Origin: Embiotoca jacksoni
Lineage: Eukaryota; Chordata; Actinopteri; Embiotocidae
Assembly: GCA_022577435.1 (NCBI GenBank)
Contig: JAKOON010000018.1
Coordinates: forward strand, 11,358,096 to 11,422,095
Length of the DNA: 64,000 nucleotides
Direction: 5' to 3'
The position numbers and the translations under genes are program-made. The notes beneath the pieces were generated by a model, which ran no database searches, was not told the origin of the DNA, and saw only the letters and a list, made by a program, of their open reading frames with translations. Shown one piece after another: positions 50,955-63,510 of the stretch (its first letter is position 1; every line of letters begins with the position of its first letter).

Positions 50955-51007
50955 TGTGTGTATGTGTGTGCATGTGTGTGATCGTGTGCATGTGTGTGAG
51001 CGTGTGC

Positions 51008-51050
<43 letters not shown>
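50955..51050. repeat. Compound (TG)n microsatellite
   Basis: TG units interrupted by CA, CG and GA steps, with a pure tract from 51014. Confidence 0.95.
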
Positions 51051-51051
<1 letters not shown>

Positions 51052-51412
51052 TGTGGTTTCTTCCCCACCTTAAAGCCTGTGTAAAATATGTGTTCACAGA
51101 TGTTTACCTGAGCCAGATGTACGGTATCTATTACTGCTGAAATGCCTCTTTGTCAGTGTGCATCAGACCCACTTCTATCAGTTTGTGTTTACATGCATGT
51201 TCATTTGTGATTGTGAGTTTAAACGTGTACTTCCTTGCATAGTTTTACCAATATAAGTGTTTCAAGCCTTATTGATTCAGTTGCATGTCTCTTTCACCAC
51301 AGGCCATTATGATAAGTGTTCATGTGGGTTTTGTGTGCATCTTGATTTAAAGAGATTGTGTCTTTTGTAGAGCTGAAACAATCTGACAATGTGTAAATGT
51401 GTTAATCAACTG

Positions 51413-51436
51413 AAAAAAAAAAAAAAAAAAAAAAAA
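51413..51436. repeat. Poly-A run (24)
   Basis: Uninterrupted A tract. No retroelement body recognised in front of it. Confidence 0.9.
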
Positions 51437-51743
51437 GATTTTCTGCTTTTCAAATGTGAGGATTTGCTGCTTTTCTCTGTTTTACATATCATTGTAATCA
51501 GAGTATGTTTGGGTTTGATTCTGATTGTCAGATAAAATAAGAAGTCTGACAAGATCTCCTCGGTCTCTGGGGAATGAGTGTTTTTTTTTTTTTTAACAAT
51601 TGAGAAATAATCAGCACAAGATTTAAAAATGTAAAATAACCATTTGAAGCTCTAGTGTTTTTGAAGTCACACCAATGAAGTACTTTTTTATATCTTGCGT
51701 GAGTGATGTATGAATCTATGAAGAATTGCGCTTCTCTTGGCTG

Positions 51744-51744
<1 letters not shown>

Positions 51745-51790
<46 letters not shown>
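51745..51790. repeat. (TG)23 microsatellite
   Basis: Pure TG tract. Confidence 0.95.
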
Positions 51791-51795
<5 letters not shown>

Positions 51796-54700
51796 TTACC
51801 TTAAATGATTAGGAGTCTATGCGAGGAAGTAGAGTCGCATTTATCCAAGATGTTGAGAAAACTTAGAAGATGGGACAAATGATAAAGCTGGCAATTATAT
51901 TAAACGCCTTAAACAGGAATTTCTATTAAAAGATCACTTGGGATTCATATTCTGAAATACACACCCATACCGGATGTTGTATCAACCAATCAGCTAATTT
52001 GAGACACGGGAGTGTGTTTCACAGAGGTTAGGTGTTTCAGAAGTGATTGTCACTTGCAAATACATGTGCAGCATCTACAGTTATCCATAATGCTTGTGTC
52101 TAGGTCATAATAAGGTGTTTATTTTAGCTCTTCTGTGACCTCTGGTTACTAATACACCTCCTCTGTGTAGGTTTGCAAATATGTTTACATGTATCCTCAC
52201 AGATGCATAATTCAATCACACGTACGAGGATGTTTTTTTTAATGCCTTGGGGTCATTTGACCACAGAATTTTCTCTGTTATGTTAATCCTACAAGATAGT
52301 GACCTCCAAAGTAATAGCAAGCTAATATGATCACATCAGACAACTTCACAGAGTTGTTATATTCCTGCCTTTTCGTATTATGTAAAATGAATAAGGTCTT
52401 TTTTTAATTTATTTATCTGGATCGCCTCCTTACAAGGTCAACATAGGTGGAAGATAACTACCAACTTGGCACTATTTAAACCTATTGCGCGGACCTGTAT
52501 AACTGAATGAATGCTGATTATCACCACCAGGTTAATCTCTGTATTTCACAGATTTTAAAATCTGTTGTATGGCGAGACATTCCCACGCTGGTCGGATAAA
52601 TGCAAAGTCTACGGGTAGAGCAAGCAGCAGAGACTTCCTGTTTAGCGACATGCTAATTTGAATGGAGATAAAATAATGCGGTCATGCAGCTCTTTTGGAC
52701 TACAATTATTATTGGACCAAATGATAGTGAAAAGAGACATTTTGCAGAGGTTTTGACGCTCAAGACAATTTATCCGTTTACAGCAGCATCACAGATTAGG
52801 CTGTGATGAAGCCTTAGTATGTGTGGACAGTGTTATTGTTATTAATCTAACTGGTAGAAGGAGTAGACTAAAGTTCCCCACTGCAGCTTTAACAGACATC
52901 TGCTCCTCTGATTTTCAGTCTCGTGTCAGTGAACCAAAGTGTCTCACACCATCACAGAAACCCAGAAGTGAATAATTACAAGGTTACACTAACTTGTTTT
53001 GTTCAATTGTGTGCAGTCAGTGTCAGAACAAATGTAAGCGTGAAGTGCGCGACAAAGTCTTATAACTCCACTGCAATTTTTTCTCCAGCTGAACACTCCA
53101 GCGGGTTTGTGTGGATGCCTGCCTATATTTGCTGCATTATATTATTTTTCTTCATTTGCATTTGGACGTATGAACGTGCATGTGAGTGAATGTATTTATG
53201 TCCCCTTGTGTCTGACAGTAATTTATTAGAGGCTCCAGGCAGCTCAGCTGTCTGAAAGACTGAAACTCGATGAAGTAATGGCCTTCAGTCTCGCTGCTCT
53301 TCACAAGAAAAGGGGCAAAGGACTGGAGAGGGAGCTGGGGCGAGAAAGTCGTTTAGGGTCACTTGAGGTAGATTACTGGAGAGAAGCCGGTAATAACAAG
53401 AGGAATGGAAGGAGTAAGGAGATGCAGGAGAGGATGACGGGTAGAGGTCGGATGAGATGGAATTGAGGGACGGGTCGAGGATAGAGGAGGTTGGAGTTAA
53501 GAGGAGAGGGGTGTGAAAGAGGTTAGGCAGGAACAAAAGGAGCGACGAGTGAGGGGGAGAATGGAGGGGATTAACCGAACCTAGGCTGTGGATGGAAAGA
53601 AAGACTAGTGTAGCAGCACCTCAGAGAAAGGAAAGAAGGGTCGGGGTTGAAGTGTGGCTTTACTATGAGGAGTGCCTGGGATCGCCGTAAATAACACACA
53701 CCACATGCCATGAAAGTGTAGTCCCTCACGTCTCTGCAGTCCACTTGCGTGTATGTCATGTGTCAGGAGAGCGGTCCCACAGAGATAATTGAATCAGGGC
53801 ACGAAAACAACAGGACAGACTGTAGGTGAGGTGGTCGGGCACAGCTGGAAAAACAACAGTCTTTTAAACTAAAGGGAAAGGAAACACCAGGGGAAATAGT
53901 GGTATTCGGAGTATCTGAGACTGCGGTGTACAGAGAGCTGGCCTTTCACGGGAGCCACGGCTCCAGGTGCAACACAGAGCAGGTCTGTTTAACATCCAGG
54001 TCCCGTGTCTTGTGGATGTTTTAGACCACTTCCACCCCACATGTTTCTGTTTTCATGAACATACTCAGGTTTTTGGGAGGTTTTGTTTTATGTAAGCTGC
54101 ATTCAAATGACTATAATCATCCATCATGGCATAATATTATGTGAATCAAACTCACCGCCTGGCAAAAAAACAGGATGCACAGCTTGAAATTAAGCAGTTC
54201 AACCAAAAATACCGGAAAAAACCTGTCCACTTTTACAGGCTAGAAAAATATTGAGAGGCAAGAAGCTGAAATTGAGTGAGAGGAAGCTTAAAGTGCTCCG
54301 GCAGCGATGCAGTTTTAACTGAGCTCAACCAGCAGACTACAACTATTGTAAAAGGGGGAAATTGCCTGTAAAAACTTTCCCTCTGCTCCCTCATCCCTCA
54401 ATCTGGACAAAATCTGGAAGTGAGGGCTCATTCAGGGAGCAGCATATAAATAAAAATAAATAACACGAGGTGTAAACGAGTCTAACAAAGGGGGTGGGGA
54501 TGTAGAGGCGGGGGTGGGTGGGAGTCGTCACTACAGCTGGCCCAGACTGTTAATGTCTGCACTTTTTCTATTAGACGGGACCCCCTGGCTGCCTCATACA
54601 ATTATGTTATTCTTCTGGGGCCCTGAGTGTGGGTGTCTGCATTGTGAGACTGTCTGGAGGTGATAAAACAGCAGAAAGCACATAAATAATGACTTAATGA

Positions 54701-55022
54701 TCCCCTCCACCCTGAGCTATAATGATGACAATGGAGTTTTCCAACCCGGGACGCTGGTGGGGGCGGGCGGGGTGATCCACATGTGGCCTCCAGGTGTGCT
54801 TAAGTCCAACACTGTTACGTCTTAACCTCTCAACTCACAAGGTTTACGTCCACTTTTACTTTGACCATCTGTGACTACACCACTATTGCTGCATATCCAA
54901 AAACTAAGCTCAGCGTTCATCGTGTTGCAAGCCAAAATATGTATCTCGTGCAAAAGCTGTTTGTTTTCAAGCGAGTGATACAGCTGGATAATCTGCATTA
55001 ATCATCCCGCTGAGCTACATTC

Positions 55023-55025
<3 letters not shown>

Positions 55026-55063
<38 letters not shown>

Positions 55064-55074
55064 GGGGGGGGGGG
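55026..55074. repeat. TG tract joined to a 14-base G-run
   Basis: (TG)n directly followed by poly-G. Confidence 0.95.
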
Positions 55075-57303
55075 TTAAGAGAGAAAAGAAGCAGGTAATT
55101 TTGAGTGACAGACATTGTGGAACCAGACACCAAATCAGACATTCAGCTAAATTATAGTCCAGCCGCTAAAGCAGAATGAAATCTGTGATTTGCGTAATTG
55201 TTTCTTTGGGTACGTTGTGCGATCACTGCTTTACAACATTAGCAGTAAATCATGTGGCTGTACACTATAATTAACATCCTTTACCTCCTTCCCCGTAATC
55301 ATGCTCTGCGGCTAAATATGGCAGAAATTGATGTTTGAAACATTTTGTGCTCAAGGTATTTTTAATAATTTGCCAACACCTAATTGGCTTGTGCAGCTTC
55401 CGAAAAGCTCAGGAGTTCAGTGAGCGCTCAGACTGTCATTGATTCACACTGTCAAAGAGAAAAAAGGCGACTTAGTAGCACTAAAAAGTGAGAATCAAAG
55501 ATAGAGAAAAGTGCCCGTAATCTGCCAATTACTATAATTGATTCAGCTAAAACTGATGAACCCTGGGTATCTGAGATGGTGAGAAAATCACATTGGGAGT
55601 GTGCACTTGTGCACATGTGCAAGTACTAAAACAACACACACGTTTTTTTTTTTTTGTTTTTTTTAAACAGGCCAAGACGACACATAGATTTGGAATGAGA
55701 AAGTGTTAATTATGATATATAGGGCCCGAGGGTGGAGGTGGAGAGGGAGTTAGGGTGGGTGTGTGGAGCTCTGCTGATGACAATGACAGGTTACATAGAC
55801 CTCATTGTGTGCAGGGAGACCTGCCACCGCCACCGTTGGTGGCTGGAAAGAAAGGGCTCCAGGAGGCAGCGACTGCTGTTGTTTCATGCCTATTAACACA
55901 CAGCACTGACAATAAAACTGAAACCGAGGGTTGTTAGTGCCCTTGAGTAAGTTACTGCATCCCGATCCTGCACTCTGACCTTCCCATATCAGAGGAAGGC
56001 GAGTTAAAAAGATTGCTCCCCTCTGGGGATGAATATACTATTGTATTAACATGAGGTTTTTCAGTGCACAGTGGGGTAGAGGGTGGGAGTAGCAGCAGGG
56101 TTGAGGAAAAGGAAAAGAAAAGTCTGCTTCGTTGATCTCCAGCTGCAAATTTTCGTTTTCTGTAACACCAGCAGAGGCATTAAAAAGCAGAAAACCCAAA
56201 CAACCTTTACTTGCACAATTACCTCCCGAGTATCAGCTGCCTGATGGTCTCTAGCAATAGTTTCCGCTTCACATTGTGCAATACAACTCCTTTTTGTGTG
56301 CTTTTCTAAAGTCAATAAAAAAAAAGACGTCAACCCTGCAGGAAAGAATCCCCTTCTGGCCTTAACTGTTGCAGTGCAAGGAGTACTTTTCTACCCAGAA
56401 AGCCTTTGGGGAACAGCGTGGAGCACAAAATAGATCAGGATGCTACAGTGCCCTTGCTCCATGAGGGCAGAGGTCTATTTTTAATGAAAACAAGAGCACA
56501 GCAACAAAGTGTTGTGGTAGGGCAAGTCCAGAGGAAATTTACCCTCTGCGTAGGAGTTCCCCTCCCTCACTGCGCCGGTCTGAGGAGTTCTGCAGAAGCT
56601 TAGGTCAAAAACAAATGCAAAGGTTTCCTACAACAAAAACCTGTTTCATTCCATTTGAAATGATTTGCCTGAGCTGCTCTCGGCTTATCCTTGTTAAGGA
56701 AAATCAGGTAATAGTCTTCTCTTCTCTTAGTCCCCTTGCTGTCATGATTAGCAGTAAAAGAGTGTGTTTCATGCATAGGTGCACCTTCCTTGCATACCGC
56801 TGTGTACATCTATTTGAAGGAGCAGCAGGAGAGTCGGGGTTAGGGTCAGGTCTGGTCAAGCTGAGGTCAACAAACAGGAACAGACTCATCTCTGAGAAAG
56901 TGTAACTTGAACCTTTCCTTTTAGTGGCTCTGCACCCCGCTGACCTCCTGAGCCCTGACACATTCACATGAGCTGTATGTGAAATAAACAGCAGAACTAT
57001 TAATATTCATCATATTTGTACACTCAGATATTGTTGTTACTGCCTTGACTCTCTGTGGTTTGCTTATTCTTGGGGATTTATTTGATTATTTCACTTTTCT
57101 GCCTATCTGACAGCCTGTGTTTCTCTCCCGCAGTCGAATCTCGGCCTACATTGTATGATGCTGCAGGGTTTAAAGCTCATCTCCTCTGTACAACACAAAC
57201 GCACACAGTGCACACCTTAAAATATGTGTACATTGGGATGTGGGTTTTTAGGCACTTTGGTGTTTCTTTGTATTTTAGTTTTCTCTTTTCTATGCAAGAG
57301 CAA

Positions 57304-57322
57304 GGGGGGGGGGGGGGGGGGG
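57304..57322. repeat. Poly-G run (19)
   Basis: Nineteen consecutive G; potential G-quadruplex on + or C-tract on the transcript strand. Confidence 0.9.
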
Positions 57323-58333
57323 AACACATCTCCTCCCAGAGAATCTTTAAACAATCCACTTCAGTCCCAATAGGGCAGCACGGTGGAAGAAGCACAGGCA
57401 GAGAGTCAGCACAACTCTTGAACATATCTCACTTCTCTGGGGAGCACAGAAACACAATAGAGCCGGAGCAGGAGAATAGAAACATTCTCTTGTTTCATGA
57501 ACAGCATAATCAGACCACTATATTAGCCAACCAACACTGTCTATGGCAAAAAGGACACTCCTAGCAATACCTCTAGAATTACTACATTGTCTTTTGCAGA
57601 AACTGATATCCTTATCACTAAAACCCAGTACCATGGCGAGACTTAATGTCCCACAACAAAATATCTCTTGAAACTAAACTCCCACTTTACGTACAATAGT
57701 ATTCAACCCAAAATGACCACTTGTTCTCATGCACACAGCTTAAAAAAAAAATCTAAGTCAGCTCGGCGTACAAAATAAGGTACTGACTGCTGGCATACAG
57801 CCATGCAGTGTCTAACTGAGAGCTCATTCTTCCTGATGGTTTATTCGAGCCAGAATGAAATGTTATTCAGAAGGAATAATAAGTGGTTTGTTATTCGCTG
57901 CTGATGGTTTAGATCAGACCACACATCCTCCATGTGTCGTTTCACCTTCAGAACTGAGGCAGCATTGTGTCTACGATCGTGTAGACTACACATTCACATC
58001 AGTGCTCAATGCACACCGGTGAAGGGCATGACTCATGAGAGTCTCGTGTCTGGAGAGTGTGTTGTGTTTGCAAGGTTTTGGAAAAACAATAGTGGCATGT
58101 GAAGGAGCTCTTTACCACACCACTATGTTTTCTTACTAGATTTTTATTTTAAATACTCAATTAAGTCAGAAGTCCTGCAAAAAATATTACGCAAATGGCT
58201 CCATTACTAATGCGCTGACTCTACTTTAAAATCCCTTTTAATTTCCTTGATAGAGACCTGATACTTTATGGTAACAAATGTTGTTTTTCTGCCTTTGCTA
58301 ACCTCTGATTTATGTTCAGTTTTTGCATGTTTA

Positions 58334-58362
<29 letters not shown>
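58334..58362. repeat. (CA)n microsatellite
   Basis: About 14 CA units. Confidence 0.9.
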
Positions 58363-58366
<4 letters not shown>

Positions 58367-59519
58367 AAAATAATGCAGAAGCATGGGTATACAGTATATG
58401 TGGCTAATCATTAAATAATACATTATTAGATTGAATGCATCACTATGTACATAGCATTTTACTGTTGTAGGTGTTGGGTAGTTAATTCATAGGCTTTTTG
58501 TATCTTAGTCCCCTGGTATCTGACCGAGGAGTCGGGCCCCTTCAGAGGGTCACAAGAGACATCAGAGATTATTAATGGAAGACGTTTAGAGGGTAAATGG
58601 CTCTTTAGTTGAACTGCCAACAGCCTCAATGAGATGCTTTTCTTTTTCAAAAGCCAAAGATGTTGGGAACCTCTGGTTTCATCATTCATGCAGCAGTATA
58701 TTTTTTAAGCTAATCATGTTTTTTCATATAATATCTCAGTTTGAAAAATAGTTATTGACAAGCTGTCGAGTAATTATGACAGAGTAAAAAGTCATTGTTG
58801 TTTTTTTTGCTGACACATATGGGAGTAGAAGTAGTGAGTATTAAAAGGAAAAACTTTGTTTGGGTATACACCTCTAGGGTCAGGAAGAGTGCAGGTAAAA
58901 TCATGACTGACCCCGAACACCATGCACACAACCTGCTTAAACTCCTCCCTGCCGGTAGAGACACAAACTGTCTCCGCAAACTGTCTCCATTGTGAAAAGG
59001 ACATCATTGGGAACTCGCAACATAACAGTGTCTTCATCTATATATAGAATGCATAATTTATATCACTAATATATGGGTGTGTACATGTTTATTCTATTTA
59101 TACATTTTATTAACACTGTACAGTGTAACTTCAGTCTTACTCTATTTCTGTTAAGAGGGTTCTTTATGGTGTGTGTTTTTTTTTAGATGTCTGTTGGGAG
59201 CAGCTGGAAATCATAAAAACATTTCCAGTGCATCAACACACATGGCCAAATAAAATAATTTTGAATTTCAAAGTTGAAATCTATTTCACTTTCCACGAGC
59301 CTGAGAGGTGAAATTCAGGGCAAAACAGTCTCCCAAATATCTGCTTTTAATTGAGAGCGACTCAGGTGAGCAAAACCACATTTTGGAACTTGATGACAAC
59401 ATTTGAATGTTTGCGGGTTCACAGTGAGGGGACATTGTTTGGAGAGATATCTTTAAGTAAGTCAGACTAAAACTTTAAGAGTGAAGGGGATTTTGAAGAT
59501 TTTGAAAAGTGACGAAGAC

Positions 59520-60060
59520 ATGTCCCCTTCGCCTTTTCTTCACTTTCTCTTCCTTTATCTTGTTTTTTCTGTCAGCACTGTTCTCCCTCTGTATCGGTCT
59601 CCTGTCTTTGACTCATCTTTCCTTCTCTTTGCGTTCCTTTCTCTTGTCCCATTCTGTCCTGCCTGCTGGCTCTCTGTCTGTCTCTCTCAATGGACTTCTG
59701 TAGCACTGACAGCTGAATCCAGCAGACAGAGGCATCCAGGGACCGACCAGATTGCTGCCTCTTGAGGGAAAAATCCTCCTTATACATTTAACAATTTCCC
59801 CCAAAACCAGCTTGTCCTGCCTTTTTGCTCATCAGTCATTGTATCACCCCCCTTCTATCTCCATCTCTTCGTTTTTTTCTTCTACCCTTTATTTTCCCAT
59901 TCACAAACCAGGCGTCTCCCCTCTTTGTCTGGGAAAATTATCTTTTCACCTTTATCAGCCTCGTCCAATCTCCCTTTCACTGTTCATATCACCCCTCCAA
60001 TCTCCCTCCGTATTTCTCTTCTGTTCCCATTTTTTCTGCGCGGCCGAACTACAAGCAGTG
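59520..60060. repeat. Pyrimidine-rich low-complexity region
   Basis: The + strand is dominated by C and T over roughly 540 bases, with many ctcc, ttctc and tctgtctg strings. The reading frames here (Ser/Leu/Phe-rich) follow from that bias. Confidence 0.7.
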
Positions 60061-61651
60061 GGCTGCTTTATCTTTAAGATGTTATCGCAAACTTTCATAT
60101 AAGGTCGGATAAAAGGAATATAGCACGCTCTGTAATTTCATTTTCTCATTCATCTGCTGAGGAAAAGTGTCCTCTTGCAACTTGAATATCTTTTTTTTTT
60201 TTTTTCTAGGATATTGCTCTGATTAGCCTTTCGTAATGATTTCAAAGTAGAGATAAATGTTTTCATTTGCCGAAGATTAAAGGATTTTCTTTATTTATAT
60301 CCCCTCACTGATCAAATTAGAGCTACTCTGGCTGTTTGCGACGCTGCAATAGATGAAACTCAGATAGCTCTAAACACATCACATCAAAAGAGCTTCTTAT
60401 CGTATAATGATATGCTCCATAAAGATAAGACGCAACCATGCACGTCCCATGAGGCGTAAAAACGCCTCTAATCCGAGAAAGGTTCCAGCTAAATTACCAC
60501 CTCCTGCTGCTATGATAAACATACAGCAAACAAAGGTAAATACACAGAAAGCCACACGACCATGCACCTGCTTTAATGGGTGGCTGCTAATTTAGCTGCG
60601 ACTATACATAGCAAAGAGTGTCAAAGTCTCACAGGAGGCAGTCCAGTTTTGCTCTCACCTCAGAGGTAAAAGCTGCAGCCTGAAAGAAGAAGCTCCCACA
60701 AAAGAGAAATATACGAGCTGAGCGCCGCTATCAAATGAACCTCTCATTCATGCCTCAAAGTCATTCATCTTCCAGAGAAATACAGCTGGGTGACGGCCCG
60801 GAGAGGGGAGGAAAAAAAAAAAAGAGTATGTTTCCCTCTGTGTGTGTCGGCATGTGTGTTTGATGACAACTCATGACTCATTTCACCCTTCAAATGGCTC
60901 TGTGGCACTCAATCAGTCAATAAACAAAGAGCAGCAAAGCCTCTTCGCTCTTTCTTCCTCGATCTCTCTTTTTAAAATCCTCTTTTCACCTCTTTTCCCC
61001 TGACTCATTACACCTTGTCACACACTTTCCCCCACTCCTGTCTTCTTCTCCCCTCAGCTGCTCTCTCTCTCTCTCATACCAATACAAGTACAGGAAAAGT
61101 ACAACAAACTCCAAACTTAAATAACTTTACAATAATCGCTTCTCCTGTTGTCACAGAAGTTTGGAACCATCTCTGTTTAACCTTTCAAACATCCTCTTCA
61201 TCCCTTATAGTGAAAAAGAGGCTTTGGGGATTATTTAATCGTGACCCAAATAGAGTCTCCCTCTACTTCCTGTGCTGGCATCATGGTTAAAAGACAGATT
61301 CAGCTGCTATTTGAGAGGGGTTTTGAGGTTGTAGTGGAGAGAAGGACAGAGGTAATGTAGTGTAACAGTGCTGGCGAGTGAAGGCTGGTTTAGCAGCGCT
61401 AATTCCCTCTGACGTGTGGACATGAAAGTGGATGTTTTACTCAAACCGCAGACATTCATTCTTGGATTCAAGCAGCAGAAATAATAGCGCATCCAGGATC
61501 ACATATCGCTCGCCTGCGCTTCCCTGCCGCATTCTGAACTCAAATTATTTCCTACACCTGCCCTTGTGCTGTTTCTGCTGTTTAGCATGCAGTGTGAAAT
61601 TACCACAGCTTCCTCTGCCTGTTTTACAAGGATTTGTCCCATCAGAGAACT

Positions 61652-61706
<55 letters not shown>

Positions 61707-61726
61707 GTGCGTGTGCGTGTGCGTGC
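61652..61726. repeat. (TG)n microsatellite with CG interruptions
   Basis: Long TG tract, then GCGTG variants. Confidence 0.95.
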
Positions 61727-62373
61727 CTGTTTACACACAAGCACATCCACTTTTTATCACTTCATTTCCAGCTCTTTTAACATATCAATCTTAATTCTGT
61801 TCGCGCTGTGTTTTCATTTTGGCTCACTTTACTCCAGCTGTGAAGCATTATGATATAATATTCCTCATAGAAAATAAAGCCACGATGTGTGTTTTGAAAT
61901 AATGGCACCATGCCTGTTTTCCTAAAGCACCAAACCTTTTACTGCTGACCTTGATGGTAACCGATCTCAACGTTGTTTAGCGGCAGCGTAGCCGTCGTGT
62001 AGAATTTTGTGAGGACAAACAACAGACGACACAGGGTTGCATTGTGCATCCCACTTGATGTCTTCTTCACAATCACTATGGCAACAGTTGTTATGCTTTG
62101 CCCTTTAAAGAACAGAAGTGGCAGGGATGATAAAGTTTTATTTTCATTCCCTTTGTGACCCACATACTTTCAAACACCAACGGCCTCTCAAATCTCCTGT
62201 AGGAAACCTTGTAGTTGCCATAAGTTACTATGGCTACTCAAAGGTTTGCACCATCTTACCAAATGACTGGCAATGACAAAAATGGAAAGAAAAAAAACAA
62301 ATGTTTACTTACAACCTTAAAATTGCCTCTATTATGGATAGGTCAGAGATTAATCTAAATACACTGTTACTGT

Positions 62374-62396
62374 AAAAAAAAAAAAAAAAAAAAAAA
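62374..62396. repeat. Poly-A run (23)
   Basis: Uninterrupted A tract. Confidence 0.9.
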
Positions 62397-63214
62397 GATC
62401 ACTAAAAATGAACACAAATATTTTGAATTAGTGTCTCCTAATATGTGACAGAACTCTGGTTCCACCACAGTCCTGAAAACAGAAGTGGCAGAAGGAACAA
62501 GGGAAGGGATGAGATAATGGCAAAGTGGTTCTGATGTATAAATAGCCTGTGGTGGTGAGAGGACAAAGCACAGCAGGGAAGAACAGCAAGCTACTCCAAC
62601 TATTGTGCGAACCTCCAAGTTTACTCGCATAAGAGCAATAAATCATCCACTGAGGAGAATTTGTGAAATCGGGGCTTCCATGCAACTGTCGGCCAATAAA
62701 CCCAGATCTTTTGTGAGGCTGTATGTACACAGACACAGACTATCCTGAAGCCCCGTCTTGCGGGTGTCAGATAAATAAGTAACCAAAAGGCCTTAAAGAG
62801 CACAGAGGGGCCAGAGGGTAATGACTGTTTAGTTTACACGTGCATGATAATGCCTTTCACTTTCACTCCCGACAGAGCTCGACCCCGGGGGGAACATCGA
62901 ATCACAAAGGTCGACAACAATGGGCTTGTCATTCAATCGGTTTCCATGGCGACCACACAGCTCGCTGAGGCCGCCGGGGTCATTTTCATCGCTGGATTCT
63001 CTTGGCTGGGACTAATTGCTGTGTGTGTGCGCCGCTGTTCTGTGTCAGTGCTTGGGCAAATTCCCAACACAACGCAAATATCAATCACGCTAATCATATG
63101 CAGCTCTACACTTAGTGCTGGAATGTGTGGCTGGTTTCCATACTACTGCAGCAATCTGCTACTCAACTGTTATGACTCTAAAGAGGCAGAAGTGCAAGTG
63201 TTAATGCTGTTTGA

Positions 63215-63510
63215 GCTACAACTAATGATTATCTATTGATCAATCTGATGATTATTTTCTCAGTTAACCATTATTTTAGTCTGTAAAGAGTCTGAAAATG
63301 CACATCACAATTTCCCAAAGCCTATTGTTGATATATTCTGTTTTCCTGTCTATCCAACCAACAGTCCAAACCACAAAGATCCAAAATTTACTATTAAAAA
63401 AGACCAAGAAAACCAACAAATATTCACATCTGAGGAGCGACAACCAGTCATCTGGCTTAAAAGTTACTTAAATAATTAATGACGTATCAAAATACATGCC
63501 AACTTTCTCC
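63215..63510 (+). repeat. Interspersed repeat, family F
   Basis: Contains 'gagctacaactaatgattat', 'gatgattattttctcagtta', 'catcacaatttcccaaagcc', 'ccaaccaacagtccaaacca' and 'caacaaatattcacatctga', the ordered boxes of a very common percomorph repeat that starts 'ctacaactaacgattatt'. The end of the 131-codon frame at 62844-63239 runs into it. Confidence 0.65.

Larger units (their letters stand above)
44001..54000 (-). other. Inferred 5' intron or flank, part 2
   Basis: No coding exon supported. Contents: a family B repeat start (44386-44480), a short CA tract (46709-46740), a TG/poly-G tract (48010-48047), several long CA/TG tracts (49783-49863, 50533-50662, 50955-51050, 51745-51790), an A-run (51413-51436) and a purine-rich stretch (53280-53580). 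Confidence 0.5.

Noticed and set aside
50452..50991. Longest minus-strand reading frame in the window (179 codons)
   Set aside because: It runs through a CA/CAGA microsatellite (Val-Cys and Cys-Leu-Ser-Val repeats) and has no recognisable domain.
57367..57384. gggcagcacggtgg string like the head of a fish repeat
   Set aside because: Only about 14 bases agree with the remembered consensus and the following sequence does not; chance is likely.
57055..57564. 169-codon plus-strand reading frame
   Set aside because: It spans a poly-G run, has no domain, and its composition matches surrounding non-coding DNA.
59481..59765. Hydrophobic Leu/Phe/Ser-rich plus-strand frame
   Set aside because: It is explained by the pyrimidine-rich low-complexity sequence, which encodes Phe, Leu and Ser in every frame.
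62844..63239. 131-codon plus-strand frame with a hydrophobic stretch
   Set aside because: Its end runs into a family F interspersed repeat, there is no known domain and no splice or promoter context. Kept only as a possible regulatory block.
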